Shown: positions 26,411-35,252 of the stretch, in pieces
Layout: the number at the start of each line of letters is the position of its first letter
How positions within the stretch are numbered: the stretch's first letter is position 1
Origin: Segatella cerevisiae
GTDB lineage: Bacteria; Bacteroidota; Bacteroidia; Bacteroidales; Bacteroidaceae
Reading direction: 5' to 3'
Assembly (NCBI RefSeq): GCF_024054555.1
Contig: NZ_JAMXLY010000030.1
Coordinates: 1 to 39,308, forward strand
DNA: 39,308 bases
The notes under the pieces: generated by a model
The model's database searches: none
Told to the model about the DNA's origin: nothing
What the model saw: only the letters and a program-made list of their open reading frames with translations
Translations under genes and position numbers: made by a program

Positions 26411-29400
26411 GTGAAGAACAAGAGAAAGTTTTTTCTAATTATAGTCCTCCTATCGATCATCTTACTGCGAGGGAATGCGAAGGATTACCGCTTCAGAAAT
26501 GTCACTATTCCCGGGGCTTCTACGATATTGTGCCTGTCCCAAGACGGGGATGGCATGATGTGGATGGGGACTGAGCGTGGCCTGTATGCCTATGATGGTT
26601 ACCATTTCTATCCGCATTTCGAGGAACATTCTTTTTCCAACCAACGCGTGCATTGCGTCAGGAGAGCCGGAGACCGCCTTTATCTGGGATGTGACAACGG
26701 ACTGCTCCTCTATAATATCAGAACGAACCGCTATGAGAAAGTACCTGTGGGCGGACCTAAGGATATTCGGGCCGTACTTTTCAGCGGCCGCAAGGTTTAT
26801 CTCGGTTCCTCCCAAGGCCTTTATGCCTATGATCCCTTCCTGAAAAAGATTCGGAAAGAGGGGAACGAACATTCTGCAGTTTATTCTTTACTGAAGACCC
26901 ATACGGGGTTGTTGATCGGGACCATCAACGGACTGTTCTTCTACGGCCGGCACAGCGTCCGCCCTGTCAGGATTACGGCAGGACGTCAGCCACTTGTGAA
27001 CGCCATGGCTTTTGACAAGAAGAGAAACTGCATCTGGCTGGGGACAGAAGGTGCGTTGTATGCTTACCGAAATGGTAAATTGTCGGAGGTGAAGGCGCTC
27101 AAAGGCAATTCGGTCAAGTCCCTGACCGTCGATGATCATGGAATCCTCTTCATCGGAACGGACAACGGACTCTACACCTATGACAGAGACGGAAAGACAG
27201 AGCGGATAGCCCATGACTCCCGCTATCCCCAGACATTGGTCAACAATATCGTATGGTCGATCTTCAAAGACCGTTGGAACAATATCTGGTTGGGCACGGA
27301 CAATGGCATCTCCCAATTCTCTCAGAACAGCCATTATAAATGGGTGCCTTTGAGTGATATTACAGGCAATGGTGACGGCAACTGCCTGCACGTATTCTTC
27401 CAGGACAGGTCGGGGACCAACTGGATCGGCGGGACTAACGGTCTGATCCGTTTTCAGTTGACAACGCAAGGCTATGCTCATCTTGCCTGGTACCGGCAGA
27501 ACGATGCTTCACATTTCCTGTCCCATAATCGTGTCAGAAAGGTGTACCAGGATACTGATGGGGATATCTGGGTGGCAACAGACCATGGCATCAACTATTA
27601 CAATCCCCGGACAGGAACTTTCCGCAACTTTATCGTCAGGGACCTCAGTGGCATTTATTCGACAGCGTGGGCGTACGATATCCTGTTGGACGAGCGGGGC
27701 AGACTGTGGATCGCCTCATATATGGGAGGAGTCTTCGTGATCTCGAAGAAAAAACTCCTCGCCTCTTCAGGCTCATGCGTCGCTGACCGCCACATCTCCA
27801 CTCATAACGGGCTTCAGGGCATCCATGTCGAGCAACTCTGTGAGGATCGGAAAGGCAGGATATGGGCATTGGTCTTCGGCAAAGGCATCGACTGCATAGA
27901 CCCGTCCACTTACAGCGTGAGACGTACACAGTCACCTTATATATATAACGTGATTGCCACAGACGCTTCGGGCCGCTTGTGGGCAGGCCGGGATGGTGGC
28001 GTGGACATCTTCACCGATCCCGGAAAGAGGGTGATGGTGAACGCCTTCCATGACAACAGTTCTTCAGGGAGAGTGACGGCCATGTGTCGGGTGGCAGACA
28101 GGATGTGGGTGTTTTCCGCCAACGTCTGCCGGATGATCAGTAGGAACGGGAACAACAGCAGTTTCAGAATTCCCGGAATGGAGGTCCTTGCAGCCTGTTA
28201 TTCGCCCCGTGACCACTGTGTCTATCTCGCAGGCAATGACGGGTATATCAGTATGGACATGACGGCCATCTCGCCATCTTCATTCCAGAGTGGCCCGGTC
28301 ATCCTTTCCGAACTGCTTGTCAATGGCAATCCCTATCAGGACAAGCGGGGGAATGTGCGATACCTGAAAGATTTCGTCTTCAGTCATAATGAAAATGACA
28401 TCACCTTCGAACTGACGGATCTGCCTTACAACAATCACCTGTCTTCAATGTATGCCTATCGCCTGGAAGGGATTGACAAGAACTGGCAGTATGGGAATCT
28501 GGAAGACGGGAGGATCACTTACAACGGCCTGGACTATGGTTCTTATCGGCTTGTTGTCAAGGCGATGGACGGGAAAGGCAATCTCTCGGATGAGGTCTAT
28601 TCCGTGAAGATCAAGATCCTTCCCCCTTGGTATCTTTCCGTATGGGCAAAACTGTTGTATGCCATCTTCCTGATTGCGTTGGCAGTATGGAGTTTCAATT
28701 TCTATACGGTCAAGAAGCGGTTGAAGATGGAGCGTCAGGAGAAAGAGCGCATACTGGAACAGTCTCGCTCTAAGGTAGAGTTCTATGCCCATCTGTCCCG
28801 TCATTTGAAGGAATATCTTGGTCGGATCATGGCATCAGTCAATCGCCTGATGTCGCCGGGGTATAAGACGAAGGCGCCTATGGAAATGGAGGATATTCGG
28901 AAAAATGCTGCCCTCCTGAGCGACCTGACGCATAAGAGTCTGGATATTGATTCTGACTCGGGAGAGGAAGAAGGACAACTGGATCTGACTTCGGTGGACA
29001 TCATCGAACTCTGCCGGCAGTTGGTCGGAGATAATAAAGGGAAAGCTGCCGAGAAGCACATGACCTTGAGATTCTCCACTGATGATGAGGCACTGTTCAA
29101 ACAAGTGGACATCATCAAGTGGACCATCATCTTCTATGATACCTTGGCCTTCATGACCGGGAGGTCAGAACGGGGCGCTGTACTCACTTTCTCCGTGAAG
29201 AGTGATATGATCGGGGAGAAAGTCAACATCGAACTGTCTGACAATAAGATGAAACTCCTTCCTGAAGAGCGGGCGATGATGTTCCAGCGTTTTTCTTCTC
29301 TATATGCCGTCAGAAAATATACGGTATTGCATCAGGGAACCTTGAAAGTGGATCATTCTGAAGAGGGACACACCACCTTTTTCTTCACTTTCCCGCTAGA

Positions 29401-29770
29401 CCGGAGCATCGCAAAACCGATAGCCGACGTCCCTGAAAAAGCACCGGAAGACAATGCCGATGATGCGCTCCTTGCTGAGATTACGGAGGCGATAGAGCAG
29501 AACATAGAAGATTCTGATTTTAATGTCACCCAACTCCAGAAAACTGTAGGGATGGGGAGCAAACAACTCTATCGCAAGATCAAACAATTGACGGATATGA
29601 CTCCAGTAGAACTCATTCGGAACCAGAGGATGAAGAAAGCTGCCTCGCTCTTGAAAGAGGGCAAGTTCTCCGTCTCCGAGGTGATGTACATGGTCGGATT
29701 TTCCAATTCCGGGTATTTCTCGAAGTGCTTTCAAAAAGCTTTCGGTGTGACTCTGAAGGAGTATAAATAG
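26411..29770 (+). CDS. HTCS-like regulator with degenerate kinase and no receiver
   Basis: An intact 1119-residue reading frame built like a hybrid two-component regulator: signal peptide (about 1-23), propeller (about 25-650), Y_Y_Y domain (about 660-742), membrane span (about 747-766), and an AraC-type domain at 1020-1119. Differences: the kinase segment reads FYAHLSRHLKEY where FFTNISHEFRTP is expected, so the phospho-acceptor His is replaced by Arg797 (the next residue is His798) and the following Glu and Pro are gone; the ATPase region (about 880-1000) has no N-box NLLSNA and no GxGIGL; and no receiver domain lies before the AraC domain. Signalling by phosphotransfer looks impossible, so activation may be by ligand-driven conformational change through the membrane. 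GTG start: the frame is closed by TGA at 26405. GH53 follows after 74 nt. Confidence 0.9.
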   Translation: MKNKRKFFLIIVLLSIILLRGNAKDYRFRNVTIPGASTILCLSQDGDGMMWMGTERGLYAYDGYHFYPHFEEHSFSNQRVHCVRRAGDRLYLGCDNGLLLYNIRTNRYEKVPVGGPKDIRAVLFSGRKVYLGSSQGLYAYDPFLKKIRKEGNEHSAVYSLLKTHTGLLIGTINGLFFYGRHSVRPVRITAGRQPLVNAMAFDKKRNCIWLGTEGALYAYRNGKLSEVKALKGNSVKSLTVDDHGILFIGTDNGLYTYDRDGKTERIAHDSRYPQTLVNNIVWSIFKDRWNNIWLGTDNGISQFSQNSHYKWVPLSDITGNGDGNCLHVFFQDRSGTNWIGGTNGLIRFQLTTQGYAHLAWYRQNDASHFLSHNRVRKVYQDTDGDIWVATDHGINYYNPRTGTFRNFIVRDLSGIYSTAWAYDILLDERGRLWIASYMGGVFVISKKKLLASSGSCVADRHISTHNGLQGIHVEQLCEDRKGRIWALVFGKGIDCIDPSTYSVRRTQSPYIYNVIATDASGRLWAGRDGGVDIFTDPGKRVMVNAFHDNSSSGRVTAMCRVADRMWVFSANVCRMISRNGNNSSFRIPGMEVLAACYSPRDHCVYLAGNDGYISMDMTAISPSSFQSGPVILSELLVNGNPYQDKRGNVRYLKDFVFSHNENDITFELTDLPYNNHLSSMYAYRLEGIDKNWQYGNLEDGRITYNGLDYGSYRLVVKAMDGKGNLSDEVYSVKIKILPPWYLSVWAKLLYAIFLIALAVWSFNFYTVKKRLKMERQEKERILEQSRSKVEFYAHLSRHLKEYLGRIMASVNRLMSPGYKTKAPMEMEDIRKNAALLSDLTHKSLDIDSDSGEEEGQLDLTSVDIIELCRQLVGDNKGKAAEKHMTLRFSTDDEALFKQVDIIKWTIIFYDTLAFMTGRSERGAVLTFSVKSDMIGEKVNIELSDNKMKLLPEERAMMFQRFSSLYAVRKYTVLHQGTLKVDHSEEGHTTFFFTFPLDRSIAKPIADVPEKAPEDNADDALLAEITEAIEQNIEDSDFNVTQLQKTVGMGSKQLYRKIKQLTDMTPVELIRNQRMKKAASLLKEGKFSVSEVMYMVGFSNSGYFSKCFQKAFGVTLKEYK

Positions 29771-29844
29771 TGAGTCAGGGCAGGGGATTCAACTTACAGA
29801 GCAAGTCATCAATCAGTGATAAATACTATTAATTTGAAGACGAT

Positions 29845-30867
29845 ATGAAAACGATCAAAGTATTGGGAATCTTTTTATTCCTGTTGTTTTCTTCTTCCAT
29901 CCATGGCGCCGATACCTTCTGGTTGGGTGCAGACATCAGCGGTACGACACAGTTGGAAGCAGAAGGCCAGAAGTTGTATAACGTCCAGGGCATAGAGACG
30001 GAGAATACCCAACTCATGAAGCAATATGGGTTGAATGCCGTGCGGCTTCGTGTATGGGTGAACCCGAAAGGCGGATGGTCCGGTCCTGAGGATGTCCTGA
30101 AAATGGCACTTCGTGCCAAGAAAGCGGGCATGGCGATCATGATAGACTTTCACTATAGTGACTGGTGGGCAGATCCCGGCAAACAAGTGATCCCTGCAGC
30201 CTGGAAGAATATGAGTTTTTCACAAATGAAAAAAGCCTTGGCTGACCATACGGCTTATACGTTGAAACTACTGAAAAAGAACGGCATTGATGTCAAGTGG
30301 GTCCAGGTAGGTAATGAGACCACCAACGGTTTCTTGTGGCCCGTTGGGAATGCGGAAAAGAACATGAAGCAGTATGCCGAATTGACGGCAGCAGGTTATC
30401 AGGCTGTCAAACGCGTCTATCCGAAAGCGAAGTGCATCGTGCATCTGGACTGCGGGGCAGATCAGAAGAGGTACGACTTTATCTTTGACGGTCTGAAGAA
30501 ATACGGTACGAAATGGGATATGATCGGGATGAGCGTCTATCCTTACTGGGACCAGGATTCCAAGATCACGCATAGCGATGAGGAGACTTTGGAGAGGGTG
30601 ATGGCCAATATTCACCACTTGTATCAGAAATACGGTTCGGAGACAATGATCGTGGAGACCGGTTGCAATGCCGATTCCGCTGTGAAAGGGAAGGTCTTCC
30701 TGAAAGCCCTGATCGAACAGGCAGCCCATCACACAGACGGTCACTGTCATGGCGTCTTCTACTGGGCACCGGAATTGGAAGGGGAATACAAACTCGGCGC
30801 TTTCCGCAACCATCGTCCTACTGTCATCATGGATGCCTTCAAAGAGGAGGCTCCCAAAGTGAACTGA
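29845..30867 (+). CDS. GH53 endo-beta-1,4-galactanase, secreted
   Basis: A 340-residue enzyme that hydrolyses beta-1,4-galactan side chains of pectin (type I arabinogalactan). Signal peptide about 1-21 (IHG-AD). Family marks: GADISGTTQLE at the mature start, LRVWVNP, DFHYSDWWADPGKQ, the acid/base Glu158 in VQVGNETTNGFLWP and the nucleophile Glu271 in MIVETG. Length is that of a single GH53 catalytic domain. It has no lipobox, so it may be periplasmic or released. It is 74 nt downstream of the HTCS-like regulator in the same direction with no visible terminator between, so they may be co-transcribed. No SusC/SusD pair or GH2 galactosidase is present in the window. Confidence 0.94.
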   Translation: MKTIKVLGIFLFLLFSSSIHGADTFWLGADISGTTQLEAEGQKLYNVQGIETENTQLMKQYGLNAVRLRVWVNPKGGWSGPEDVLKMALRAKKAGMAIMIDFHYSDWWADPGKQVIPAAWKNMSFSQMKKALADHTAYTLKLLKKNGIDVKWVQVGNETTNGFLWPVGNAEKNMKQYAELTAAGYQAVKRVYPKAKCIVHLDCGADQKRYDFIFDGLKKYGTKWDMIGMSVYPYWDQDSKITHSDEETLERVMANIHHLYQKYGSETMIVETGCNADSAVKGKVFLKALIEQAAHHTDGHCHGVFYWAPELEGEYKLGAFRNHRPTVIMDAFKEEAPKVN

Positions 30868-30895
30868 TCCGGCACACCTTTGATATGACGTATAC

Positions 30896-30930
30896 AAAAA
30901 ATCAGGCATCCGAGAAGATGCCTGATTTTT
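30896..30930. terminator. Bidirectional terminator after GH53
   Basis: A perfect 14-bp stem (30896-30909 or so with 30917-30930, core ATCAGGCATC) and a 6-nt loop, A-rich on the left and T-rich on the right, so it works in both directions between the convergent GH53 and beta-barrel genes. Confidence 0.9.
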
Positions 30931-30965
30931 CGTTTTGGAGTGATTCTCTGCAGGACAACAGAAAG

Positions 30966-31742
30966 TTAGAATTTGTACCCGAATCCCAAGTTGAGATAGA
31001 TCGGATACAGATTGAAGGTGACCGTCTTGAAATCACTCTTGAAAATATCATTGAGTCCCCATGAGAGGTCAGCATTCACACTGAAATGATTGAAAGCAAA
31101 CCATGAAGCACCGGCCTGCAAACCGGTCTGAAAGCGCCGAAGATCGTGGGAAAAATCGTAAGTGCCGCGCTTGCCGTCTTTAAATTCAAGTTTCTGTCCT
31201 ACAGGACTTCCCTGTCGGAGGTAGCCGTCAGATACGTATCCGGAGAAATCACCGTCCAACTTGCAAGATTCGAATATTCCGGCACGTACCCGCCATCTTC
31301 CGTTGATCTTATAGTTTGCCATGATAGGGATCGTCATCAGAATACTGCTGTATTTCGTATGGACATTTCCAGTATAGTTGCCGCTGACCTTCTGGTTTCC
31401 ATCGATGACCTCAGTACTATAACTCTTGACCCTCGCACCGGTATGCATGCCCTTCTCTTCAAAGCGCAATCCGGCAGAGACGCCCCATTTCTTCTGTTCA
31501 CCCAGCCAGTGGATGACATCGCCCTCGATCAAGGCATTCAATCGCGGATCATATTTCTTGATAGCCCGGATCTGTACAGGCAGAGGGATAGGAGCAGATC
31601 CGCCGATGTTGATTCCGAACTTGACATCATATTCCCAACCCTTTTTCTCAGCTTCTTGCAAGTACTGGTTCCTGTCGCTTTGGGCATTGACTGCAATGAC
31701 GGGCATGGCCATCAACAGTACTAATAAAAATATCTTTCTCAT
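30966..31742 (-). CDS. Outer-membrane beta-barrel protein, PorT-like
   Basis: A 258-residue exported protein (signal peptide about 1-20, VNA-QS) composed of amphipathic strands, with GWEYDVKFGINIGGSAP at the mature start and LNLGFGYKF at the end (C-terminal Phe). This fits the small 8-10 strand outer membrane protein beta-barrel family of Bacteroidota (PorT-like). Its start overlaps the stop of the PCMD gene by one base (TAATG), so the two are translationally coupled and probably form one surface unit. No transport specificity can be read. Confidence 0.8.
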   Translation of the reverse strand: MRKIFLLVLLMAMPVIAVNAQSDRNQYLQEAEKKGWEYDVKFGINIGGSAPIPLPVQIRAIKKYDPRLNALIEGDVIHWLGEQKKWGVSAGLRFEEKGMHTGARVKSYSTEVIDGNQKVSGNYTGNVHTKYSSILMTIPIMANYKINGRWRVRAGIFESCKLDGDFSGYVSDGYLRQGSPVGQKLEFKDGKRGTYDFSHDLRRFQTGLQAGASWFAFNHFSVNADLSWGLNDIFKSDFKTVTFNLYPIYLNLGFGYKF

Positions 31743-32878
31743 TATTTGTTGTCAGCTTTATAAAACAGTTGCATTTCGTCCACTTTGAGAGTGCTGCCTA
31801 CGGCACCGTTGAAAGTAGCTCCGCCACTACTGGATGACATAATGATGGCAATACTGTATTTGCCTTTTTTGAGTTTGTTCTCATCGATCGTCTTTCCCGG
31901 GATGAGATTGAAGGGGATCACAAAACGCGTCCATGTATCCGTCTCTTTCTGTCCCGTGATGCGGGCCTTGGAGACGATTTGGTCACTTGTCAGAGAATTC
32001 GTGCCGTCGAGGTGATCTACACCGTTTGAGGTGTCGAAGAACACGGCATAAATATTGAACTCATCCTTTTTGCCCTTGATGACATTGCTGTTGGCATCGG
32101 TAAAGACCGGACCGGACTTGTATTTGTAGTAACCCACGAGTTCTGTAGGAACATGGTAGAAAGGCGTGCCGAAATGCGTGGATTTGGCCATATTCGCCAT
32201 ATTTACCTCGAAAGTGCCCGTAAAGAGGTTGCCGGCAGCAAGAGGTGCCTTGAACATGATGCCCAGAGGACCTGTGCTGCGCGTTTCCAGTACTGCGCAT
32301 TTCCCGATAAAACCGTCGTCGCCCTGATAAGTCGGATAGTCTGTAGGAGCGGCATCTGAATTTGTGATCATGTATCCGGCATTTCCACTGCCCCATTCTG
32401 CGGTAGCGCTGTCCGTATTCGTGCTGTCTCCTGTCTGGTCATAGAAGATCTGGAAGAATTTCTTATCCTTGCCTGTATCCGGATCAGGGTAGGTATAATA
32501 TTTGACGTTTTCGAAATGGAAAATCGTTGCAGGGTTGGAGTAGACATATTCTACGGTGTAGGTCTTTTTCCATTTTCCGTCTTGGGAAGTGACCGTATAT
32601 TTCTGAGGCGTGGAGAAATTCAGAAGCGTTCCACTGGCAGGAGAGATCGTAGCACCCTCAGTGAGCGTGAACTCAGGTTTCTGCTTTGTGATATCCACGG
32701 AGTCCTTGATATAAAGGGTGATCTTATCATTCGTTATGATAGGGTCGCGGATCAGTATACTGTCACCGGCCATACAAGATGTAATGTCGGCTTCGTCGTT
32801 GAGAGCTTCTTCTCTGATGCAGGAACTGAATGTAAATACTTCTAAGCAAAGGAGCAAAAGAAAAATTTTTTGTTTCAT
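31742..32878 (-). CDS. PCMD-domain lipoprotein
   Basis: A 378-residue lipoprotein (FTFSSC, Cys about 20). Residues about 40-110 form an Ig-like domain (ITLYIKDSVDITKQKPEFTL, then a GTLLNFSTPQKYTV segment), as in DUF5018-like N-terminal domains. Residues about 115-375 match the PCMD domain (putative carbohydrate metabolism, Pfam PF13201), with FHFENVKYY at the start and a jelly-roll-like end (DEMQLFYK). PCMD proteins are commonly encoded beside small beta-barrel proteins in glycan loci and may bind carbohydrate at the surface. With the barrel gene it faces the GH53 gene, but there is no direct proof of a link. Confidence 0.8.
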   Translation of the reverse strand: MKQKIFLLLLCLEVFTFSSCIREEALNDEADITSCMAGDSILIRDPIITNDKITLYIKDSVDITKQKPEFTLTEGATISPASGTLLNFSTPQKYTVTSQDGKWKKTYTVEYVYSNPATIFHFENVKYYTYPDPDTGKDKKFFQIFYDQTGDSTNTDSATAEWGSGNAGYMITNSDAAPTDYPTYQGDDGFIGKCAVLETRSTGPLGIMFKAPLAAGNLFTGTFEVNMANMAKSTHFGTPFYHVPTELVGYYKYKSGPVFTDANSNVIKGKKDEFNIYAVFFDTSNGVDHLDGTNSLTSDQIVSKARITGQKETDTWTRFVIPFNLIPGKTIDENKLKKGKYSIAIIMSSSSGGATFNGAVGSTLKVDEMQLFYKADNK

Positions 32879-32903
32879 AGTCTTGTATTTATTTACTGGG
32901 GTG

Positions 32904-32911
32904 CAAAGTTA
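32904..32911 (-). promoter_or_regulatory. -7 box for the PCMD gene
   Basis: TAACTTTG on the minus strand, 25 nt before the start at 32878. No convincing -33 element at the normal distance. Confidence 0.4.
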
Positions 32912-33130
32912 TGAAAAAAATACTAATAATCAGATTTTGGATTGTAGTTTATACTAATTTGGAACGAAATTGCCCACAGGTTATTTAGAATATGTACTTA
33001 ATGTGGTTGTAAAATCCATTATTTTAAGGAATCTCACCAACCTTCGTCCTGTTAAAGTTGTAATCTCACCATATTATATTTGTCATATTGGTGTTGTTAT
33101 TGTTAATAATGTTAATTATTGATGCATATA

Positions 33131-33162
33131 TTTGTTTATTTGCGTCATAATGATTACTTTTG
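33131..33162 (+). promoter_or_regulatory. Orphan plus-strand promoter
   Basis: TTTG (33131-33134), exactly 20 nt, TACTTTTG (33155-33162): a full Bacteroidetes consensus match. No convincing gene follows. Confidence 0.65.
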
Positions 33163-33167
33163 CAAAG

Positions 33168-33745
33168 TAAACATTTCATAGTGAGTAGTAATAAGCTGCT
33201 TGACAAGACAGGAAATATGAAGAAGGTCTTTTGGGAAACAATGTGTTATATAAGAGAACGCATGATATTAGTTCTGTTGAAATCGTCAGGAAGAGACGAT
33301 AAGAGTAGTGACCGCAAGACACTTGTACTCTCAGATATCTGCTTCACCAAAATTCCAGCTCTGACCGCTTCAATATCTTCAATAAAAGAAATAGGGGGAT
33401 AAAATAGTTTTCCCCGAAAGAATGGGGATGATTTAACAAATTCGTGGAGAATTCTTTTGATCATCATATCGCCTATGATCCTCTTGAAGGCGTTCGGGAG
33501 GGATTACTGATTACATTTTGGATGAATGACGCTATTTAGGTTAGTTTAGGCACATTGTCAGGATATGTGCTGAGTAAGTATTAAGTCTATTTAAAATTTT
33601 CGTATGTCTTTTATCAACTCAACGCCTGAATGTCATATACAATATGTGTGAATCTTGGATGTGATTCACTGACAGGAGGTTCATGTTGGGTAGTTTTCTG
33701 CATTAATCAATCTCTTTGCCATTTGGCAAAGAGATTATTTTTTTC
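33168..33745 (+). ncRNA. Candidate non-coding transcript or very small protein unit
   Basis: The interval from just after the promoter at 33131-33162 to the end of the terminator at 33709-33745 defines a transcript of about 575 nt on the plus strand. The best plus-strand frame starts at 33217 (MKKVFWETMCYIRER, 62 codons) and is not recognised. No riboswitch or known RNA fold was identified. The alternative is that this is a decayed gene whose expression signals remain. Confidence 0.3.
33709..33745 (+). terminator. Strong plus-strand terminator
   Basis: A perfect 12-bp stem (33709-33720 with 33725-33736), a 4-nt loop ATTT and a run ATTTTTTTC. The T-run is only on the plus-strand side, so it ends transcription coming from the left, not that of the ATPase gene. 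Confidence 0.85.
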
Positions 33746-33882
33746 TCTTAAGTTGGATGGATGTTTCGGGTAATGGTATGCTCAGATTGAAACCTTTCGG
33801 AGAGGTCATGTAGTCGTTGCCCGATTTACGAGTTGCCGGTCTCTGATTCTCGTTGGCGTGGAGGAATACGGGAGACACCCGA

Positions 33883-35010
33883 TCAACAGAAATTGCGGAC
33901 GAACCAGAGTTTGAAGACAGGGTCGACAAAGGTATACCGGTCCTGGTATTTCTCGATGATGTCTTTCCGGATGAGCATTTTCTGGTTTCTTGAGACCGAC
34001 TGAGGCGCGCCCAACTCGTATTTCTCATTGACAGCCTTGGCATTGAAGTGCATCTCACCGTCAGCGATGGCTTTGAGCATATTGATTTGAGAAGGTACGA
34101 GATTGTCCGTATCTGTTTCAAATACCGGTGCATTGGTGTCGATGAGAAGCGTCAACTGGGAATTGAAAATTTCATCCGTCACCTTATCCCGGGTGGCAGA
34201 CCAGACAAAGAAACTGAGTTGCTGCACGTACCACGAGTGACATTCCACGGTATCACAGATCTTTCCTGCCATTTCAGGAGAGATGGTCTTCCCCGTGTCC
34301 CGGAAAGACTTGAGGATATAAGGAATCCAATGTTCCCGGCTGATCTTATTCAAATAGAACGTCTGACCGAAGCGGTAGAAGGGATTGTTGGAATTATTGA
34401 AGATGTCCAGCATCATGTGCCGTTTGCTGCCGTACAGACAGTAGTTGACATCCTCCTGTTGCTGCCAGACAGACCGCAACATTCCTTCCATATTCTTCCA
34501 TTCGGGGAGAACGGCCAGTTGCTGGAACTCATCGATGCAGATAATGACATGGTAGTGGTGGCTGGCAGCGAGTTTTTCAGGCAAGTCCAGTATTTCTTCA
34601 GCGCTCCTTTTGAGCGGTTTGAAATTCAGGTTGAGAGAGACAGCATTCAGGGAATCGTTGCCAAAGGTGACGCTCGGTTTGAGCGAAGGAATGTATTTCT
34701 TCAAGAAAGAGATGGCTTTTTCCAAGGTACTCCCTATGCCGTTGATGACGGCCGTGGCATAAGCATTGTAGAATTCCGCTTCGGTATGTATCCGGAAAGC
34801 GTCGATGAAACATACCCGCACATCAGACCGTTCCGCTGTCAGCTCCTGCATCGCCCTCTTGATCAATGAAGACTTCCCCCAACGACGGGGAGAAATCAGC
34901 ATGACATTGATGCCGTTGCCCAGGAAAGTCTTGATCTTCTGACGCTCCTCTTCACGGTCGATGAAATTTTCTTTTTGGGCGAGTTCGCCATAAACAAATG
35001 GTCTTTTCAT
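33883..35010 (-). CDS. P-loop ATPase of the archaeal-ATPase-like family
   Basis: A 375-residue AAA-type protein. The N-terminal tag FVYGELAQKENFIDREEE is the usual opening; Walker A is SPRRWGKSS (about 40-48); Walker B is HVIICIDEFQQL (about 130-140); then a sensor region with YCLYGSKRHMM and a C-terminal winged-helix-like part (about 290-375, GAPQSVSRNQKMLIRKDII) ending DPVFKLWFVRNFC. The group (Pfam ATPase_2 with DUF234-like tail) is common and often multicopy in Bacteroidales; its role is unknown, sometimes suspected in mobile elements or toxin-antitoxin settings. The ATG at 35010 (MKRPF) is preferred to one 14 codons upstream, which adds a non-conserved leader. Stands alone; no promoter recognised. 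Confidence 0.85.
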   Translation of the reverse strand: MKRPFVYGELAQKENFIDREEERQKIKTFLGNGINVMLISPRRWGKSSLIKRAMQELTAERSDVRVCFIDAFRIHTEAEFYNAYATAVINGIGSTLEKAISFLKKYIPSLKPSVTFGNDSLNAVSLNLNFKPLKRSAEEILDLPEKLAASHHYHVIICIDEFQQLAVLPEWKNMEGMLRSVWQQQEDVNYCLYGSKRHMMLDIFNNSNNPFYRFGQTFYLNKISREHWIPYILKSFRDTGKTISPEMAGKICDTVECHSWYVQQLSFFVWSATRDKVTDEIFNSQLTLLIDTNAPVFETDTDNLVPSQINMLKAIADGEMHFNAKAVNEKYELGAPQSVSRNQKMLIRKDIIEKYQDRYTFVDPVFKLWFVRNFC

Positions 35011-35198
35011 GTGCAGTTGTTCTGTTTCCAACTCAAAGATAACGAATATCACTCAAGGGTGACTCACCTTAGCGTGATATTTATACTATTTTAAGAGGCT
35101 TCTAGTCATTTGACTGATGTGCATGGCTTTTGTTGGAAACCGGACCAATGGACAGCGTTCAGGGAATAGGTGATGCAACAATTCTTCCAACCGAAAAC

Positions 35199-35252
35199 AT
35201 CCTTCCCAAAGGTCTTGCCCTGTAAAGAAAGACAGATTTTATTGGGAAGGAT
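35199..35252 (-). terminator. Inverted repeat over the end of the HxlR gene
   Basis: A perfect 11-bp repeat, ATCCTTCCCAA (35199-35209) and TTGGGAAGGAT (35242-35252), separated by 32 nt that contain a smaller GTCTT/AAGAC pair. One arm lies inside the last codons of the regulator. On the minus strand it is followed by GTTTTC. It is probably a terminator. Confidence 0.5.

Larger units (their letters stand above)
32879..33882. other. 1 kb region with an orphan promoter-terminator pair
   Basis: About 1000 nt. It contains a -7 box for the PCMD gene (32904-32911), a strong plus-strand promoter (33131-33162) and a strong plus-strand terminator (33709-33745). Between those are only weak reading frames: 62 codons on the plus strand (33217-33402) and 73 on the minus strand (33246-33467), neither recognised. 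The piece from 33746 to 33882 lies between the terminator and the ATPase stop and holds nothing recognised. Confidence 0.55.

Noticed and set aside
33246..33467. 73-codon minus-strand frame in the orphan transcription unit
   Set aside because: No promoter on that strand and no recognisable family; kept only as a possibility in the description of the region.
33674..33705. AGGAGG followed by a 7-codon frame (MLGSFLH) just before the terminator, resembling a leader peptide
   Set aside because: The spacing to ATG is only 3 nt, there is no gene after the terminator on that strand, and Bacteroidetes rarely depend on such sites.
33735..33882. Possible coding tail on the minus strand beyond the ATPase stop
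   Set aside because: The frame that continues there is not the ATPase frame and runs as an antisense-free shadow without start; the ATPase ends at a normal family position.
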